Below, piece by piece: positions 1 to 7,755 of a stretch of DNA of 64,000 nt (positions within the stretch are counted from its first letter, which is position 1; each line of letters begins with the position of its first letter). Location of the stretch: positions 1-64,000 of the forward strand of contig DCBQ01000004.1 in the NCBI GenBank assembly GCA_002313515.1, read 5' to 3'. The notes under the pieces were generated by a model, which saw only the letters and a program-made list of their open reading frames with translations, searched no databases and was not told where the DNA came from. Made by a program: the position numbers and the translations under genes. Source of the stretch: Candidatus Saccharibacteria bacterium UBA1103. Lineage in GTDB: Bacteria > Patescibacteriota > Saccharimonadia > Saccharimonadales > Saccharimonadaceae.

Positions 1-690
1 GATCAGGACCAAACCGAAGACGATAACAGTAACAACCAAGCTACTACCACCGTCAATAAGGACTGTACGCCTCCACCAGTAAAGAAACCAGGCTATGATC
101 TAGTAAAGACTGTAGATAAAACTACTGCTAAGCCTGGTGAAGTCCTAACTTATACTCTGACTGTGATTAATACCGGTGAAGTAGACCTAACTAACGTCAA
201 GGTAACAGATAAGCTGCCAGCTAACTACCAATCTATTGGCGAAGCTGTGATAGCCGATGGTGGTTATACAGGCTCAATTCCTAAAAACGGTGAAGTAACC
301 ATTAATAAGCTAGCCGTTGGTAAATCTGCTACCATCGCCATTAGCTACAAGCTAAAGAATGAGGATAGCTTCAACTGTGGTACTACCACCATCAAGAACC
401 ACGCTAGTGCTACCACTGACCAGGACCAGAGTGAAGACAACAATGGCAACAATGATACTACAACAACGGTCAGTAAGACTTGTACGCCAGTTACTCCGCC
501 AGTAACTCCGCCAACTACTCCGTCAACTACTACAGAGAGTACTACTAATGACCAAGCTACCCCAGAGAGCCCGAAGGTAATTGCTCAAACTGGTGCAGGT
601 CAAGCGATCGGTTCGGTAATTGCCATTGCCTCACTAGCTGCTGCCATTACCGCTTACATCCGCAGCCGCAAGTACGCACAGGGATTGTAG
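1..690 (+). CDS. DUF11-repeat surface protein, C-terminal part (5' truncated by window)
   Basis: The frame is open from base 1, so the start lies upstream. About 229 residues remain: the tail of one repeat, one full DUF11-type beta-sandwich repeat (about residues 30-160, with YTLTVINTG and VKVTDKLP), a Thr/Pro-rich stalk, and then IAQTG, a hydrophobic helix and the basic end RSRK. The two visible repeat copies are 417 bp (139 codons) apart, judged from DQDQTED at the window start and DQDQSED near residue 140. The C-terminus has the layout of a sortase sorting signal with a variant LAxTG/LPxTG motif, so wall or surface anchoring is inferred. No sortase gene is in the window. The stop codon abuts the stop of convergent sufU with no gap. 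Role (adhesion or cell-cell contact) is unknown. Confidence 0.8.
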   Translation, partial: DQDQTEDDNSNNQATTTVNKDCTPPPVKKPGYDLVKTVDKTTAKPGEVLTYTLTVINTGEVDLTNVKVTDKLPANYQSIGEAVIADGGYTGSIPKNGEVTINKLAVGKSATIAISYKLKNEDSFNCGTTTIKNHASATTDQDQSEDNNGNNDTTTTVSKTCTPVTPPVTPPTTPSTTTESTTNDQATPESPKVIAQTGAGQAIGSVIAIASLAAAITAYIRSRKYAQGL

Positions 691-1056
691 CTACAACTTA
701 GCTAGGGCATGCTGACAAAGCTCAAAACACTTTAGACGCACGGGATTGCAGAGCAGGGAAGACCCCTGCTCTGTTTTTAGTAAGTCGGCATTTTTGGTTT
801 GTCTGGCCTGTTTATCGGATAGACCAATAATATGGTCGATTAACAACTCGGCGCCATAATTTGCGATGCTGCACATCTGACCGTTAAACTTAGCATCTGC
901 GATTTTGTTTCCATCAATTTTTAGATACAGATCAATCTCATCTCCGCAGGAGGTGTTGCTGGCGTAGGTATGGATTGATTGCGCTAGCGCGCCACGGTGT
1001 TGTGGATGTTTACGGCGATAGACAATGTCGTCGAGGAGAAACTTATCTAAGCTCAT
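691..1056 (-). CDS. sufU: SufU-type Fe-S assembly / sulfur acceptor protein
   Basis: Small IscU-fold protein (121 aa) that in Gram-positive-type SUF systems binds zinc and accepts sulfane sulfur from SufS. The SufU ligands are visible: C37 and D39 in SCGD, C62 in GQMCS, and C110 in RLKCFEL. C103 and C114 are additional cysteines. The ATG at 1056 is preferred over an in-frame TTG at 1059 because a GGGAG ribosome site lies about 8 nt upstream. It overlaps the end of sufS by 14 nt and is the last gene of the minus-strand suf operon. Its stop touches the stop of the convergent surface-protein gene, and the two stops form the palindrome TTGTAGCTACAA. No intrinsic terminator is visible here. Confidence 0.92.
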   Translation of the reverse strand: MSLDKFLLDDIVYRRKHPQHRGALAQSIHTYASNTSCGDEIDLYLKIDGNKIADAKFNGQMCSIANYGAELLIDHIIGLSDKQARQTKNADLLKTEQGSSLLCNPVRLKCFELCQHALAKL

Positions 1057-2248
1057 CAATAATCTCCCGATAGGCAGTTAGGAACTTGTCTATATCGTCA
1101 GTGGTTGTATAAATGCCAAAGCTGGCACGAAGGAAGCCGCGCCGTTCATGTGCGCCATTGGCAACTAGGTCGGCGCAAGCCTTGCCAGCGCGGACGGCGA
1201 TGTGGTAGCGCTCATCCATCAATAAAGCAATGTCATGAGGATGGATGCTCGGATGTGCTAATGTGGCAACACCAATGGTTACTGGCGAATCTCTAAACAT
1301 ATAGTCATCCAGATTTAGCGCATTGGCTTTTTTATGGTAGTGCTGGGTAAGCTGCTTCTCGTGTTGGTAGAATTGAGGGTTTAACTGTCTAGATTTGCCT
1401 TTATCACCTACATTAGACGAAGCTAAATAATCAACAGCAGTACCTAGTCCAATTACTCCTTCTATGTTTGGTGTGCCAGGTTCGAACTTCGCAGGAGAGT
1501 CGAGTAGGGTGAATTGGTCGTTAGCTGTATCTAGGCTAGCAAAGGTTTGGCTGCCATAAACTAGGGGTTCAATCTGCGGTTGCAATCCTTGACGAACGTA
1601 TAGCACGCCAACGCCACTAGGCCCATACATCTTGTGTCCCGAAAACACCGCAAAATCACAGTCTAACTGTCGGACGGACAGGGGTAGGTGGGCAACTGCC
1701 TGGCTGATATCTACTGCTATCATAGATCCCTGTTCCTTGAGTCTGCGGACTAAATTGGTGTAATCATATAGCTCGCCCGCTGTGTTGTCGACTAAAGAAT
1801 AGGAAAACAATCTAATTTTGGAAATGTCGTCGTCATCGACTAGATCCTCGACAAGACTAATTTTGACACCGACTTCCTTGGCTAGCTGATACCAAATCAG
1901 CAAATTGGAATTATGTTCGTGGCGGGTTAGTAAAATTTGATCACCAGGCCTTAATAAGTTCTGGATTCCTCGGGCAATCTGGTTGATAGCGTAACTAGCG
2001 GACTGAGTAAAAATTATTTCGTCTGGATTGGCGTCAATAAATCTAGCTACTTTGACTCGGGCGTCTTCGTATTTTAGAGTGGCCTTTTCGGATAATCCAT
2101 AACTGGTGCGTCCAATGTTAGCGGAGTAGGTAGTATAATAAGCATTAACTGCGTCCGCGACGCATTGCGGTTTTAAAGTGGTGTTTGCGCTGTCTAGGTA
2201 AATTAGACCTGGATTATTTTTTAACACCGGAAAGTCGTCACGGTTCAT
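1043..2248 (-). CDS. sufS: Cysteine desulfurase SufS
   Basis: PLP enzyme (401 aa, usual length) that removes sulfur from cysteine for Fe-S cluster assembly. Visible landmarks are H112 in RHEHNSN, D180 and Q183 that hold the cofactor, the Schiff-base lysine K206 in SGHKMYGP, and the persulfide cysteine C358 in RAGKACA. The substrate-carboxylate arginine is probably in LRASFG. The class II (SufS) enzyme is indicated by the SGHKMYGP block and by its place between sufD and sufU. The ATG start overlaps the TGA stop of the SufD-like gene (ATGA), so translational coupling is likely. A second, IscS/NifS-like desulfurase is encoded at 31533. Confidence 0.95.
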   Translation of the reverse strand: MNRDDFPVLKNNPGLIYLDSANTTLKPQCVADAVNAYYTTYSANIGRTSYGLSEKATLKYEDARVKVARFIDANPDEIIFTQSASYAINQIARGIQNLLRPGDQILLTRHEHNSNLLIWYQLAKEVGVKISLVEDLVDDDDISKIRLFSYSLVDNTAGELYDYTNLVRRLKEQGSMIAVDISQAVAHLPLSVRQLDCDFAVFSGHKMYGPSGVGVLYVRQGLQPQIEPLVYGSQTFASLDTANDQFTLLDSPAKFEPGTPNIEGVIGLGTAVDYLASSNVGDKGKSRQLNPQFYQHEKQLTQHYHKKANALNLDDYMFRDSPVTIGVATLAHPSIHPHDIALLMDERYHIAVRAGKACADLVANGAHERRGFLRASFGIYTTTDDIDKFLTAYREIIDELR

Positions 2249-2754
2249 GCTAGTTTTATTCCTTCCTTGCGATATGGCTCAGCTAGGGCGTCGAGCACCA
2301 ACTGCTCTGCGGACGTTCGATCAAGACCACGACTCATTAAATAGAATAGCTGCTCCTCGCTGATACGCTTGGTGGATAGGGCGTGGCCGGCCTTTACGGA
2401 GTCGTTTTTAATTTCTAGGTTGGGCGCAGCGGTAACAATGGCTTGATCGCGCGTGATGACCTTGATCTCTAGCCAGGCGTTGGTGTCAGGTGCGCTGTTT
2501 TCGATTGCGATAGTGGCGTTGGCGGTGATGTGGGCGTGACCACTCGCTAGAATTAATATGGAAATATTGGACGAGGTATTGGGCTTATCGTGGACAAAAC
2601 GAAAATTGAAATTACAATCTCTATTGGTCTCGATGAGGTATTTTTGACTGAAGTTACTGGAGATGGTTTGGCGGATATTTTGCATCGAACCCTCAGTCGC
2701 CCTGACGGGTGCCAGCTCTCTTTGCGAAAGAGAGCTATTTGTATTTTTAATCAC
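2245..2754 (-). CDS. sufD: Miniature SufD-like protein
   Basis: A 169-aa protein matching only the C-terminal end of SufD; SufD normally has 400 or more residues. The recognisable core is LEIKNDSVKAGHALST and then the helical block ISEEQLFYLMSRGL, which also occurs in SufB of this operon. The histidine in KAGH corresponds to the functionally important SufD histidine. The long beta-helix and the N-terminal domain are missing. Start is GTG at 2754, overlapping the sufB TGA, with GAAGGGAG in the sufB end as ribosome site. Position between sufB and sufS supports a SUF scaffold role. Whether it forms a SufBCD complex with one shortened partner is inference. It is intact, with no internal stops. 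Confidence 0.8.
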   Translation of the reverse strand: MIKNTNSSLSQRELAPVRATEGSMQNIRQTISSNFSQKYLIETNRDCNFNFRFVHDKPNTSSNISILILASGHAHITANATIAIENSAPDTNAWLEIKVITRDQAIVTAAPNLEIKNDSVKAGHALSTKRISEEQLFYLMSRGLDRTSAEQLVLDALAEPYRKEGIKLA

Positions 2755-4088
2755 CCCACACTCCCTTCCATGGACATGTCGATTAGGCGGTTCAGTTCGG
2801 CGGCGTACTCCATCGGCAGATTTTTAACAATTGGTTCCATAAAGCCATTAACGATCATGCCAGTGGCTTCGTCCTCGGATAGACCGCGGCTCATCATATA
2901 AAACAGCTGTTCCTCGCTGACTTTGCTGACGGTGGCTTCGTGGGCGATCTCAGCGTCGTCGCGGTGAATCTCGTTGGTAGGGAAGGTATTACTGACGCTA
3001 GCCGGGTCCATTAATAGGGCGTCGCACTTGGTTGAGGTCTTGGCGCTTGCGGCTTCGGGGGCAATTTTAATCTTGCCACGATAGCTGCAGATGCCACCGT
3101 CAATGGAGATGGATTTGGAAACGATAGTGGATGAGGTATTGGGTGCTAAGTGAATGGCTTTACCGCCGTTGTCCTGATTCTGCTCGCCCTTGGCAATAGC
3201 CATAGATAATATGTTGCCACGGGCACCTTCGCCAGCCAGGATGACCGACGGATACTTCATGGTGATCTTGCTGCCGATATTGCCATCAACCCACTCGCCA
3301 ATGGCGTCCTTTTCAACCAGCATGCGCTGAGTGGTTAGGTTGATTACGTTGGTGGACCAGTTCTGAATGGTGGTGTAGCGAACGCGGCTGCCGGGTAGGG
3401 CGACCACCTCAACTACGGCGGCATGTAGACTGTCGGTAGAATAAATAGGGGCAGTGCAGCCCTCGACGTATTGCACCTCGGCGCCTTCGTCGGCAATAAT
3501 TAGCGTGCGCTCGAACTGGCCCAGGTTAGCGATGTTGATGCGAAAATACGCCTGCAACGGTATAGTTAACTGTACGTGGGGCGGCACGTAGATAAAGCTA
3601 CCGCCACTCCAGACTGCGGTATTAAGTGCGGCGAATTTGTTGTCGCTGGCGGGAATAACCTGACTGAAATACTTTCTGAACAACTCTGGGTATTTTTGCA
3701 GGCCAGTATCGGTGTCGAGAAAGACTACCCCCATGGCCTCCCACTCGGCCTTGAGGTTCTGATAGACCACGCCAGAATCGTACTGCGCGCCCACGCCTGC
3801 TAGATAACGCTTCTCGGCTTCAGGCAGGCCGATTTGGTCGTAAGTGTTCTTGATGTCCTTTGGTAAATCGTCCCAACGGTCGGTCGGTTGGTCGGTGGGG
3901 GTGGCGTAATAACAGACGCTATCAAAGTCAATGTCTAGCTTGGGCCCGAATTTGGGCATGGGCATGCTAATAAATTTGCGATAAGCATCTAGTCGAATTT
4001 GCAGCATCCAGTCTGGTTCATGCTTAGTGGTACTGATGCGACGGACAATGTCCTCGTTCAGGCCGTTAGGAAACTTAACCTCAGTCAA
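2751..4088 (-). CDS. sufB: Fe-S assembly scaffold SufB
   Basis: Core scaffold of the SufBCD complex on which Fe-S clusters are built. The product is about 445 aa when started at the TTG at 4088, because GGAGGT (4096-4101) lies 7-8 nt before it. The longer frame up to 4139 would run far into sufC. The beta-helix is followed by KTSTKCDALLM with C355, equivalent to the conserved essential SufB cysteine, and H383-E384 in IAHEATVSK. C211 lies in VEGCTAP. The C-terminal helical block SEEQLFYMMSRGL is complete. The gene overlaps the sufC stop by 8 nt and the SufD-like start by 4 nt, so the operon is tightly coupled. Confidence 0.95.
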   Translation of the reverse strand: MTEVKFPNGLNEDIVRRISTTKHEPDWMLQIRLDAYRKFISMPMPKFGPKLDIDFDSVCYYATPTDQPTDRWDDLPKDIKNTYDQIGLPEAEKRYLAGVGAQYDSGVVYQNLKAEWEAMGVVFLDTDTGLQKYPELFRKYFSQVIPASDNKFAALNTAVWSGGSFIYVPPHVQLTIPLQAYFRINIANLGQFERTLIIADEGAEVQYVEGCTAPIYSTDSLHAAVVEVVALPGSRVRYTTIQNWSTNVINLTTQRMLVEKDAIGEWVDGNIGSKITMKYPSVILAGEGARGNILSMAIAKGEQNQDNGGKAIHLAPNTSSTIVSKSISIDGGICSYRGKIKIAPEAASAKTSTKCDALLMDPASVSNTFPTNEIHRDDAEIAHEATVSKVSEEQLFYMMSRGLSEDEATGMIVNGFMEPIVKNLPMEYAAELNRLIDMSMEGSVG

Positions 4089-4773
4089 GGTCTGCACCTC
4101 CAGCCAAGCCCTCGAGCTGTTCCATGTCGTAAATAGCATTGGGCTTTATTGCTTCCAATAATTTATCGTGGTGGGAGATGATGATCAGAGAGGTCGGATA
4201 ATTTAATCCAGCCAGCCGTTCGCTCAGACGCTTGACGCTAATTTTATCTAGGCCAGAGTCGGGTTCGTCCAGGAAGGCGAAGCGGGGCCGCAAAATTAGC
4301 ATCTGTAGGATCTCGGACTTCTTCTTCTCTCCACCGCTAAAGCCTACATTAAGGTCGCGCTCGTAGTCAAAGTCCTTAAAGCCTAGTGCCTTGGCTTCTT
4401 GCTGCAACTGCGCTAGAACCTCTAGAAAATTAAACTGATTGTTGGTTAGTCTTCCTAGAGTGGTGCGCAGGAAGCTGGCATAGCTGACACCGGGAATCTC
4501 AGCGGGATACTGCATGGCTAGGAATAGTCCACGTTTGGCGCGCTCATCGGGGCTAAGACCCGTAATATCCTTGCCGTCCAATAAAATCTGGCCGCCGTTA
4601 ACCTGGTAGTGCGGATGTCCCATGATGGCGCTAACTAAGGTGCTCTTGCCGCTGCCGTTGCGCCCGACTAGGGCGTAATTTTCGCCGTCTTTAAACCTTA
4701 CCGACACATTACTAAATATGGTTTTGCCCTCCACTGTAGTCACACTTAGGTTCTTAATCTCTAGCCCCTTCAT
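4081..4773 (-). CDS. sufC: SufC ATPase
   Basis: Cytosolic ABC-type ATPase (230 aa) that drives conformational change in SufB/SufD during cluster assembly. Walker A is GRNGSGKST (37-45), the signature is FSGGEKKK (145-152) with the typical SufC lysine run, Walker B is FAFLDEPDSGLD (165-176) and the switch histidine is H201. It is the first gene of the minus-strand suf operon. A good promoter lies just upstream (4785-4813), giving an expected leader of only about 5 nt, so the start at 4773 is secure despite no ribosome site. Confidence 0.96.
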   Translation of the reverse strand: MKGLEIKNLSVTTVEGKTIFSNVSVRFKDGENYALVGRNGSGKSTLVSAIMGHPHYQVNGGQILLDGKDITGLSPDERAKRGLFLAMQYPAEIPGVSYASFLRTTLGRLTNNQFNFLEVLAQLQQEAKALGFKDFDYERDLNVGFSGGEKKKSEILQMLILRPRFAFLDEPDSGLDKISVKRLSERLAGLNYPTSLIIISHHDKLLEAIKPNAIYDMEQLEGLAGGADLD

Positions 4774-4784
4774 AACTAAAAATC

Positions 4785-4813
4785 ATTATAACTATATATA
4801 GTGTTTTTTACAA
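4785..4813 (-). promoter_or_regulatory. suf operon promoter
   Basis: On the minus strand TTGTAA (4813-4808), 17-nt spacer, TATAAT (4790-4785). The -10 ends 11 nt before the sufC ATG. The spacer contains the NrdR-like palindrome described separately. Confidence 0.75.
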
Positions 4814-4832
4814 TCTATCTACCACTATACTA
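4792..4832. promoter_or_regulatory. Putative pair of NrdR boxes
   Basis: CTATATATAG at 4792-4801 fits the core of the NrdR box (CWATATATWG) exactly. A weaker copy at 4823-4832 matches 7 of 10 core positions. Their centres are 31 bp apart, the spacing usual for paired NrdR boxes. They sit between suf and nrdD; box 1 is inside the suf promoter spacer. Assignment is by pattern only. No nrdR gene is in the window. Confidence 0.5.
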
Positions 4833-4870
4833 CCCCTGTTAGCGTTGCAAATATTACATGCTAAAGCTTA

Positions 4871-4900
4871 TTGACACCGCTATGTATGGTGTATTAAACT
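4871..4900 (+). promoter_or_regulatory. Probable nrdD promoter
   Basis: Consensus TTGACA (4871-4876), 18-nt spacer and TAAACT (4895-4900), giving a leader of roughly 70 nt before nrdD. A second TTGACA at 4941 lacks a -10 at a workable distance. Confidence 0.55.
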
Positions 4901-4905
4901 AAAAT

Positions 4906-4929
4906 CAATACACAAGCAGTAGTGTATTG
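4906..4929 (+). other. Leader hairpin of nrdD with a competing arm
   Basis: CAATACAC (4906-4913) and GTGTATTG (4922-4929) form a perfect 8-bp stem with an 8-nt loop. A third copy, GTGTATT at 4889-4895, can pair with the same central arm, so two structures exclude each other. The site lies between promoter and start codon of nrdD. It may be a leader switch or an operator. Confidence 0.5.
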
Positions 4930-4977
4930 GTAAAACAAAATTGACATATTAGCAAGTTAATCGGAGGGTATAAATCA

Positions 4978-7119
4978 ATGTCAGTGTCGGTCATGGAACG
5001 CGACGGTGTTTCGGTGGATTCTAAAAAAGTAACAAAGCGTGTGCGCAAGTTCAACGAGGATAGACTAATTTCGTCATACAAAACTATCGTGGGTTCGCTA
5101 GCCAAGGATTCCAGCGACATCAAGCGTGAGAATGCCAACGTGGACGGCGATACGGCTATGGGTAAGATGCTGCAGTTTGGCCAAGCAGGTAGTAAGGAAT
5201 ACGCCAAGACCTTTCTGCTGAAGCCTGAGCATGCCAAGGCGCATGATGACGGTACAATTCATATTCACGATCTAGACTTTTATGCTACTGGTACATTGAC
5301 CTGCTGCCAAACCGATCCGTTAGAGCTATTTAAAAATGGTGGTTTTTCGACTGGTCACGGTTATCTACGCACACCAAACAGCATTGGTAGTTACGCGGCA
5401 CTCTGCGCCATTATTCTGCAGTCTAATCAGAATGAGCAGCACGGTGGTCAGGCGATTCCGAACTTTGACTACGCTATGGCGCCTGGTGTTAACAAGACTT
5501 ACCGCAAGAGTGTAAAGCAAGAGTTAGATCGCTACAATGAATACACTGATAACGACTACGCAATTACTGACGAAGATTTAGCAAAGCTAGATTACGATCA
5601 AACGATTGACGGTATCCCAGCCAAGGTGTTTAAGGAAGCTAAGGCGGATACGATTCGCCAGACCTATCAGGCAATGGAGGGGCTGGTGCACAATCTAAAT
5701 ACCATGCACTCCCGTGCCGGTGCCCAGGTGCCGTTTACCTCGTTAAACTTTGGCACGGACACCTCGCCGGCGGGACGGCTAGTAATTGAGCAGTGGCTAA
5801 AGGCAACCGAGGCGGGTCTAGGGCGGCACGAAACCCCGATCTTCCCGATTGGCGTGTTTAAGGTCAAGGAGGGCGTGAACTATAACCCCGAGGACCCGAA
5901 TTACGACCTATTTAAGCTAGCAATGCAGGTGTCGGCGAAGCGCCTGTTTCCAAATTTTGTCTTTATCGATGCACCATTTAACCTGAAGTACTACAAGCCA
6001 GGTGATTATCATACGGAAATCGCTACCATGGGTTGTCGCACACGGGTATTTGAATCAATCTTTCCGGAGTCTAATGGCACTTCGGTACGACGCGGCAACT
6101 GTTCGTTTACCTCAATTAATTTGCCGCGCATAGGTATTAAGCATGGCATTTGCCTGCACAAGCGCCAGAAGCCAGATTGGAAAGGCTTTTATAAGGAGCT
6201 CGATCAGATTATGGATATGGTGGCGGATCAGCTGTGGGATCGCTATCAGTTCCAGGCGCATAAATTGGTGCGCAACTTCCCGTTCCTGATGGGCGAAGGC
6301 AACTGGATGGGCAGTGAGAAGTTGGGACTAGATGACGAGCTAGGGAGTGTAATAAAGCACGGTTCGCTATCGATTGGCTTTATTGGCCTAGCGGAAACCT
6401 TGGTTGCTATGACTGGCCATCATCATGGTGAGTCAGACGAGATGGAGCAGAAGGGTCTAGAGATTGTTAAACACATGGCTGACCGCTGCGAAGAGTATAG
6501 CAAGAAGTACAACATGAACTTTGGTGTGTTTGCTACGCCAGCCGAGGGCTTGTCGGGCCGCTTTACGCGTATTGATCAGAAGAAGTACGGCAAGATTAAA
6601 GGTGTAACCGATCGTGAATTCTATACCAACTCCTTCCACGTGCCAGTGTACTTTCACATTAGCGCTTTTGACAAGATTGATAAGGAAGCGCCATTCCACG
6701 CCCTATGTAAGGCTGGTCACATTACCTATATCGAGCTAGACGGTGACCCAAGCCAGAACGTCGAGGCCTTCGAGGCGGTGATTCGCCACATGAAGGAAAA
6801 GGGCATTGGTTATGGCTCAGTCAACCACCCGGTGGATCGTGACCCAGTCTGTGGCTTTAGCGGCATCATTAACGGTACAACCTGCCCAAGCTGTGGCCGC
6901 GAAGAATCAGATGGCCCAGTTGGCTTTGAACGCCTGCGTCGTATTACCGGCTATCTAGTGGGTTCACTGGAGAACTGGAATGATGCCAAACGGGCCGAGG
7001 AGAAGGCGCGTGTCAAGCACGGTGTACCAACCAGCATCACCGGCGTCTACACCAAGAGCCAGAAGGCCGAGCGCGAACTAGCCAAGGCTGCTCAACCACG
7101 GAGGATGAGTAAGGTTTAG
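4978..7119 (+). CDS. nrdD: Anaerobic ribonucleoside-triphosphate reductase
   Basis: Oxygen-sensitive class III enzyme (713 aa) that makes deoxyribonucleotides using a glycyl radical. The radical site is G658 in RRITGYL near the C-terminus. The conserved MGCRT block is at 351-355 (C353, candidate thiyl cysteine), and RGNCSFTSINLPRI follows (C375). The C-terminal metal site shows C625, C636 and C639, one cysteine fewer than the usual two CxxC pairs. The N-terminus carries only the first part of an ATP-cone-like motif (MERDG), so allosteric ATP control may be reduced. GGAGGG (4963-4968) sits 9 nt before the ATG. nrdG follows after 111 bp. It is the only ribonucleotide reductase in the window. 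Confidence 0.95.
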   Translation: MSVSVMERDGVSVDSKKVTKRVRKFNEDRLISSYKTIVGSLAKDSSDIKRENANVDGDTAMGKMLQFGQAGSKEYAKTFLLKPEHAKAHDDGTIHIHDLDFYATGTLTCCQTDPLELFKNGGFSTGHGYLRTPNSIGSYAALCAIILQSNQNEQHGGQAIPNFDYAMAPGVNKTYRKSVKQELDRYNEYTDNDYAITDEDLAKLDYDQTIDGIPAKVFKEAKADTIRQTYQAMEGLVHNLNTMHSRAGAQVPFTSLNFGTDTSPAGRLVIEQWLKATEAGLGRHETPIFPIGVFKVKEGVNYNPEDPNYDLFKLAMQVSAKRLFPNFVFIDAPFNLKYYKPGDYHTEIATMGCRTRVFESIFPESNGTSVRRGNCSFTSINLPRIGIKHGICLHKRQKPDWKGFYKELDQIMDMVADQLWDRYQFQAHKLVRNFPFLMGEGNWMGSEKLGLDDELGSVIKHGSLSIGFIGLAETLVAMTGHHHGESDEMEQKGLEIVKHMADRCEEYSKKYNMNFGVFATPAEGLSGRFTRIDQKKYGKIKGVTDREFYTNSFHVPVYFHISAFDKIDKEAPFHALCKAGHITYIELDGDPSQNVEAFEAVIRHMKEKGIGYGSVNHPVDRDPVCGFSGIINGTTCPSCGREESDGPVGFERLRRITGYLVGSLENWNDAKRAEEKARVKHGVPTSITGVYTKSQKAERELAKAAQPRRMSKV

Positions 7120-7129
7120 TGGCCATTGT

Positions 7130-7175
7130 CCCTCCCTGTCAAGGGAGGGCAGATTGCTATCAGCAATCGGGAGGG
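7130..7175. repeat. Double palindromic repeat of the CCCTCCC family
   Basis: CCCTCCCT (7130-7137) pairs with AGGGAGGG (7142-7149). A second stem, GATTGCT/AGCAATC (7152-7168), follows, and then another GGGAGGG (7169-7175). Related CCTCCC/GGGAGG hairpins recur in other intergenic spaces (15810, 25822, 25876, 35922, 53701). This copy lies between nrdD and nrdG and could attenuate transcription. Confidence 0.65.
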
Positions 7176-7194
7176 TTATGGCGTGGCAGTTTTA

Positions 7195-7223
7195 TTCACA
7201 TCTCTTAATAATTAACTTATAAT
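7195..7223 (+). promoter_or_regulatory. nrdG promoter (leaderless type)
   Basis: TTCACA (7195-7200), 17-nt spacer and TATAAT (7218-7223), ending 7 nt before the nrdG ATG. No ribosome site is present, so the transcript should begin at or next to the start codon. Confidence 0.7.
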
Positions 7224-7230
7224 TAAACCA

Positions 7231-7749
7231 ATGGCAATCGATATTAACGACGACGAAATATTACTAGCTGGACCAATCCAGAGCGATTCAATCGTGGACG
7301 GGCCAGGGCTGCGGGCGGTGGTCTGGTGCCAGGGCTGCTACCGCGCTTGTCCGGGCTGTCATAACCCGGAATCCTGGTCGGACCAGGCAGGCACCGTGGT
7401 AAAAATTGACTGGGTTAAGGACCAGCTGTGCAAACTGCGTGGTCAAACTGGCATTACTTTTAGTGGTGGTGAGCCGATGCTGCAGGCGCGGGCTTGCAAG
7501 GAAATCGCCGACTGGGCGCGGAAAGAGCTAGGTTGGAACATCCTGTCCTTTAGTGGCTTTACTTACGAAAACATCAAATACCAACGCGAGTGGGCAGAAC
7601 TGGACATGTGGGAGTTCACTAAATCCCTAGATATCCTAATTGACGGGCCATTTATCTTACCCGAGCGCGACCTGACTCTCAAGTTCCGCGGCAGCCGCAA
7701 CCAGCGTATGCTGCACCTAAAAAATGGCGAAATCACGGCGATTGAATAA
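7231..7749 (+). CDS. nrdG: Anaerobic ribonucleotide reductase activating protein
   Basis: Radical-SAM activase (172 aa) that creates the glycyl radical on NrdD. The CX3CX2C cluster motif is C36, C40, C43 (CYRACPGC), and FSGGEP follows for SAM binding. The end of the gene (7697-7749) is repeated in decayed form at 8423-8474 beyond the toxin-antitoxin genes. Own leaderless-type promoter. The ancestral transcription end is probably the terminator at 8524-8551, now separated from nrdG by the toxin-antitoxin insertion. Confidence 0.95.
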   Translation: MAIDINDDEILLAGPIQSDSIVDGPGLRAVVWCQGCYRACPGCHNPESWSDQAGTVVKIDWVKDQLCKLRGQTGITFSGGEPMLQARACKEIADWARKELGWNILSFSGFTYENIKYQREWAELDMWEFTKSLDILIDGPFILPERDLTLKFRGSRNQRMLHLKNGEITAIE

Positions 7750-7755
7750 ACGATC

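Noticed and set aside
685..696. TTGTAGCTACAA palindrome as a terminator
   Set aside because: Only 12 bp with no loop or T-run; it arises from two abutting stop codons and is too small to terminate transcription.
4089..4139. sufB start at 4139 inside sufC
   Set aside because: GGAGGT at 4096-4101 points to TTG 4088; the longer frame would translate the sufC 3' end.
4941..4974. Second nrdD promoter (TTGACA at 4941 with TATAAA at 4969)
   Set aside because: The spacer would be 22 nt, and the TATAAA overlaps the space between ribosome site and start codon.
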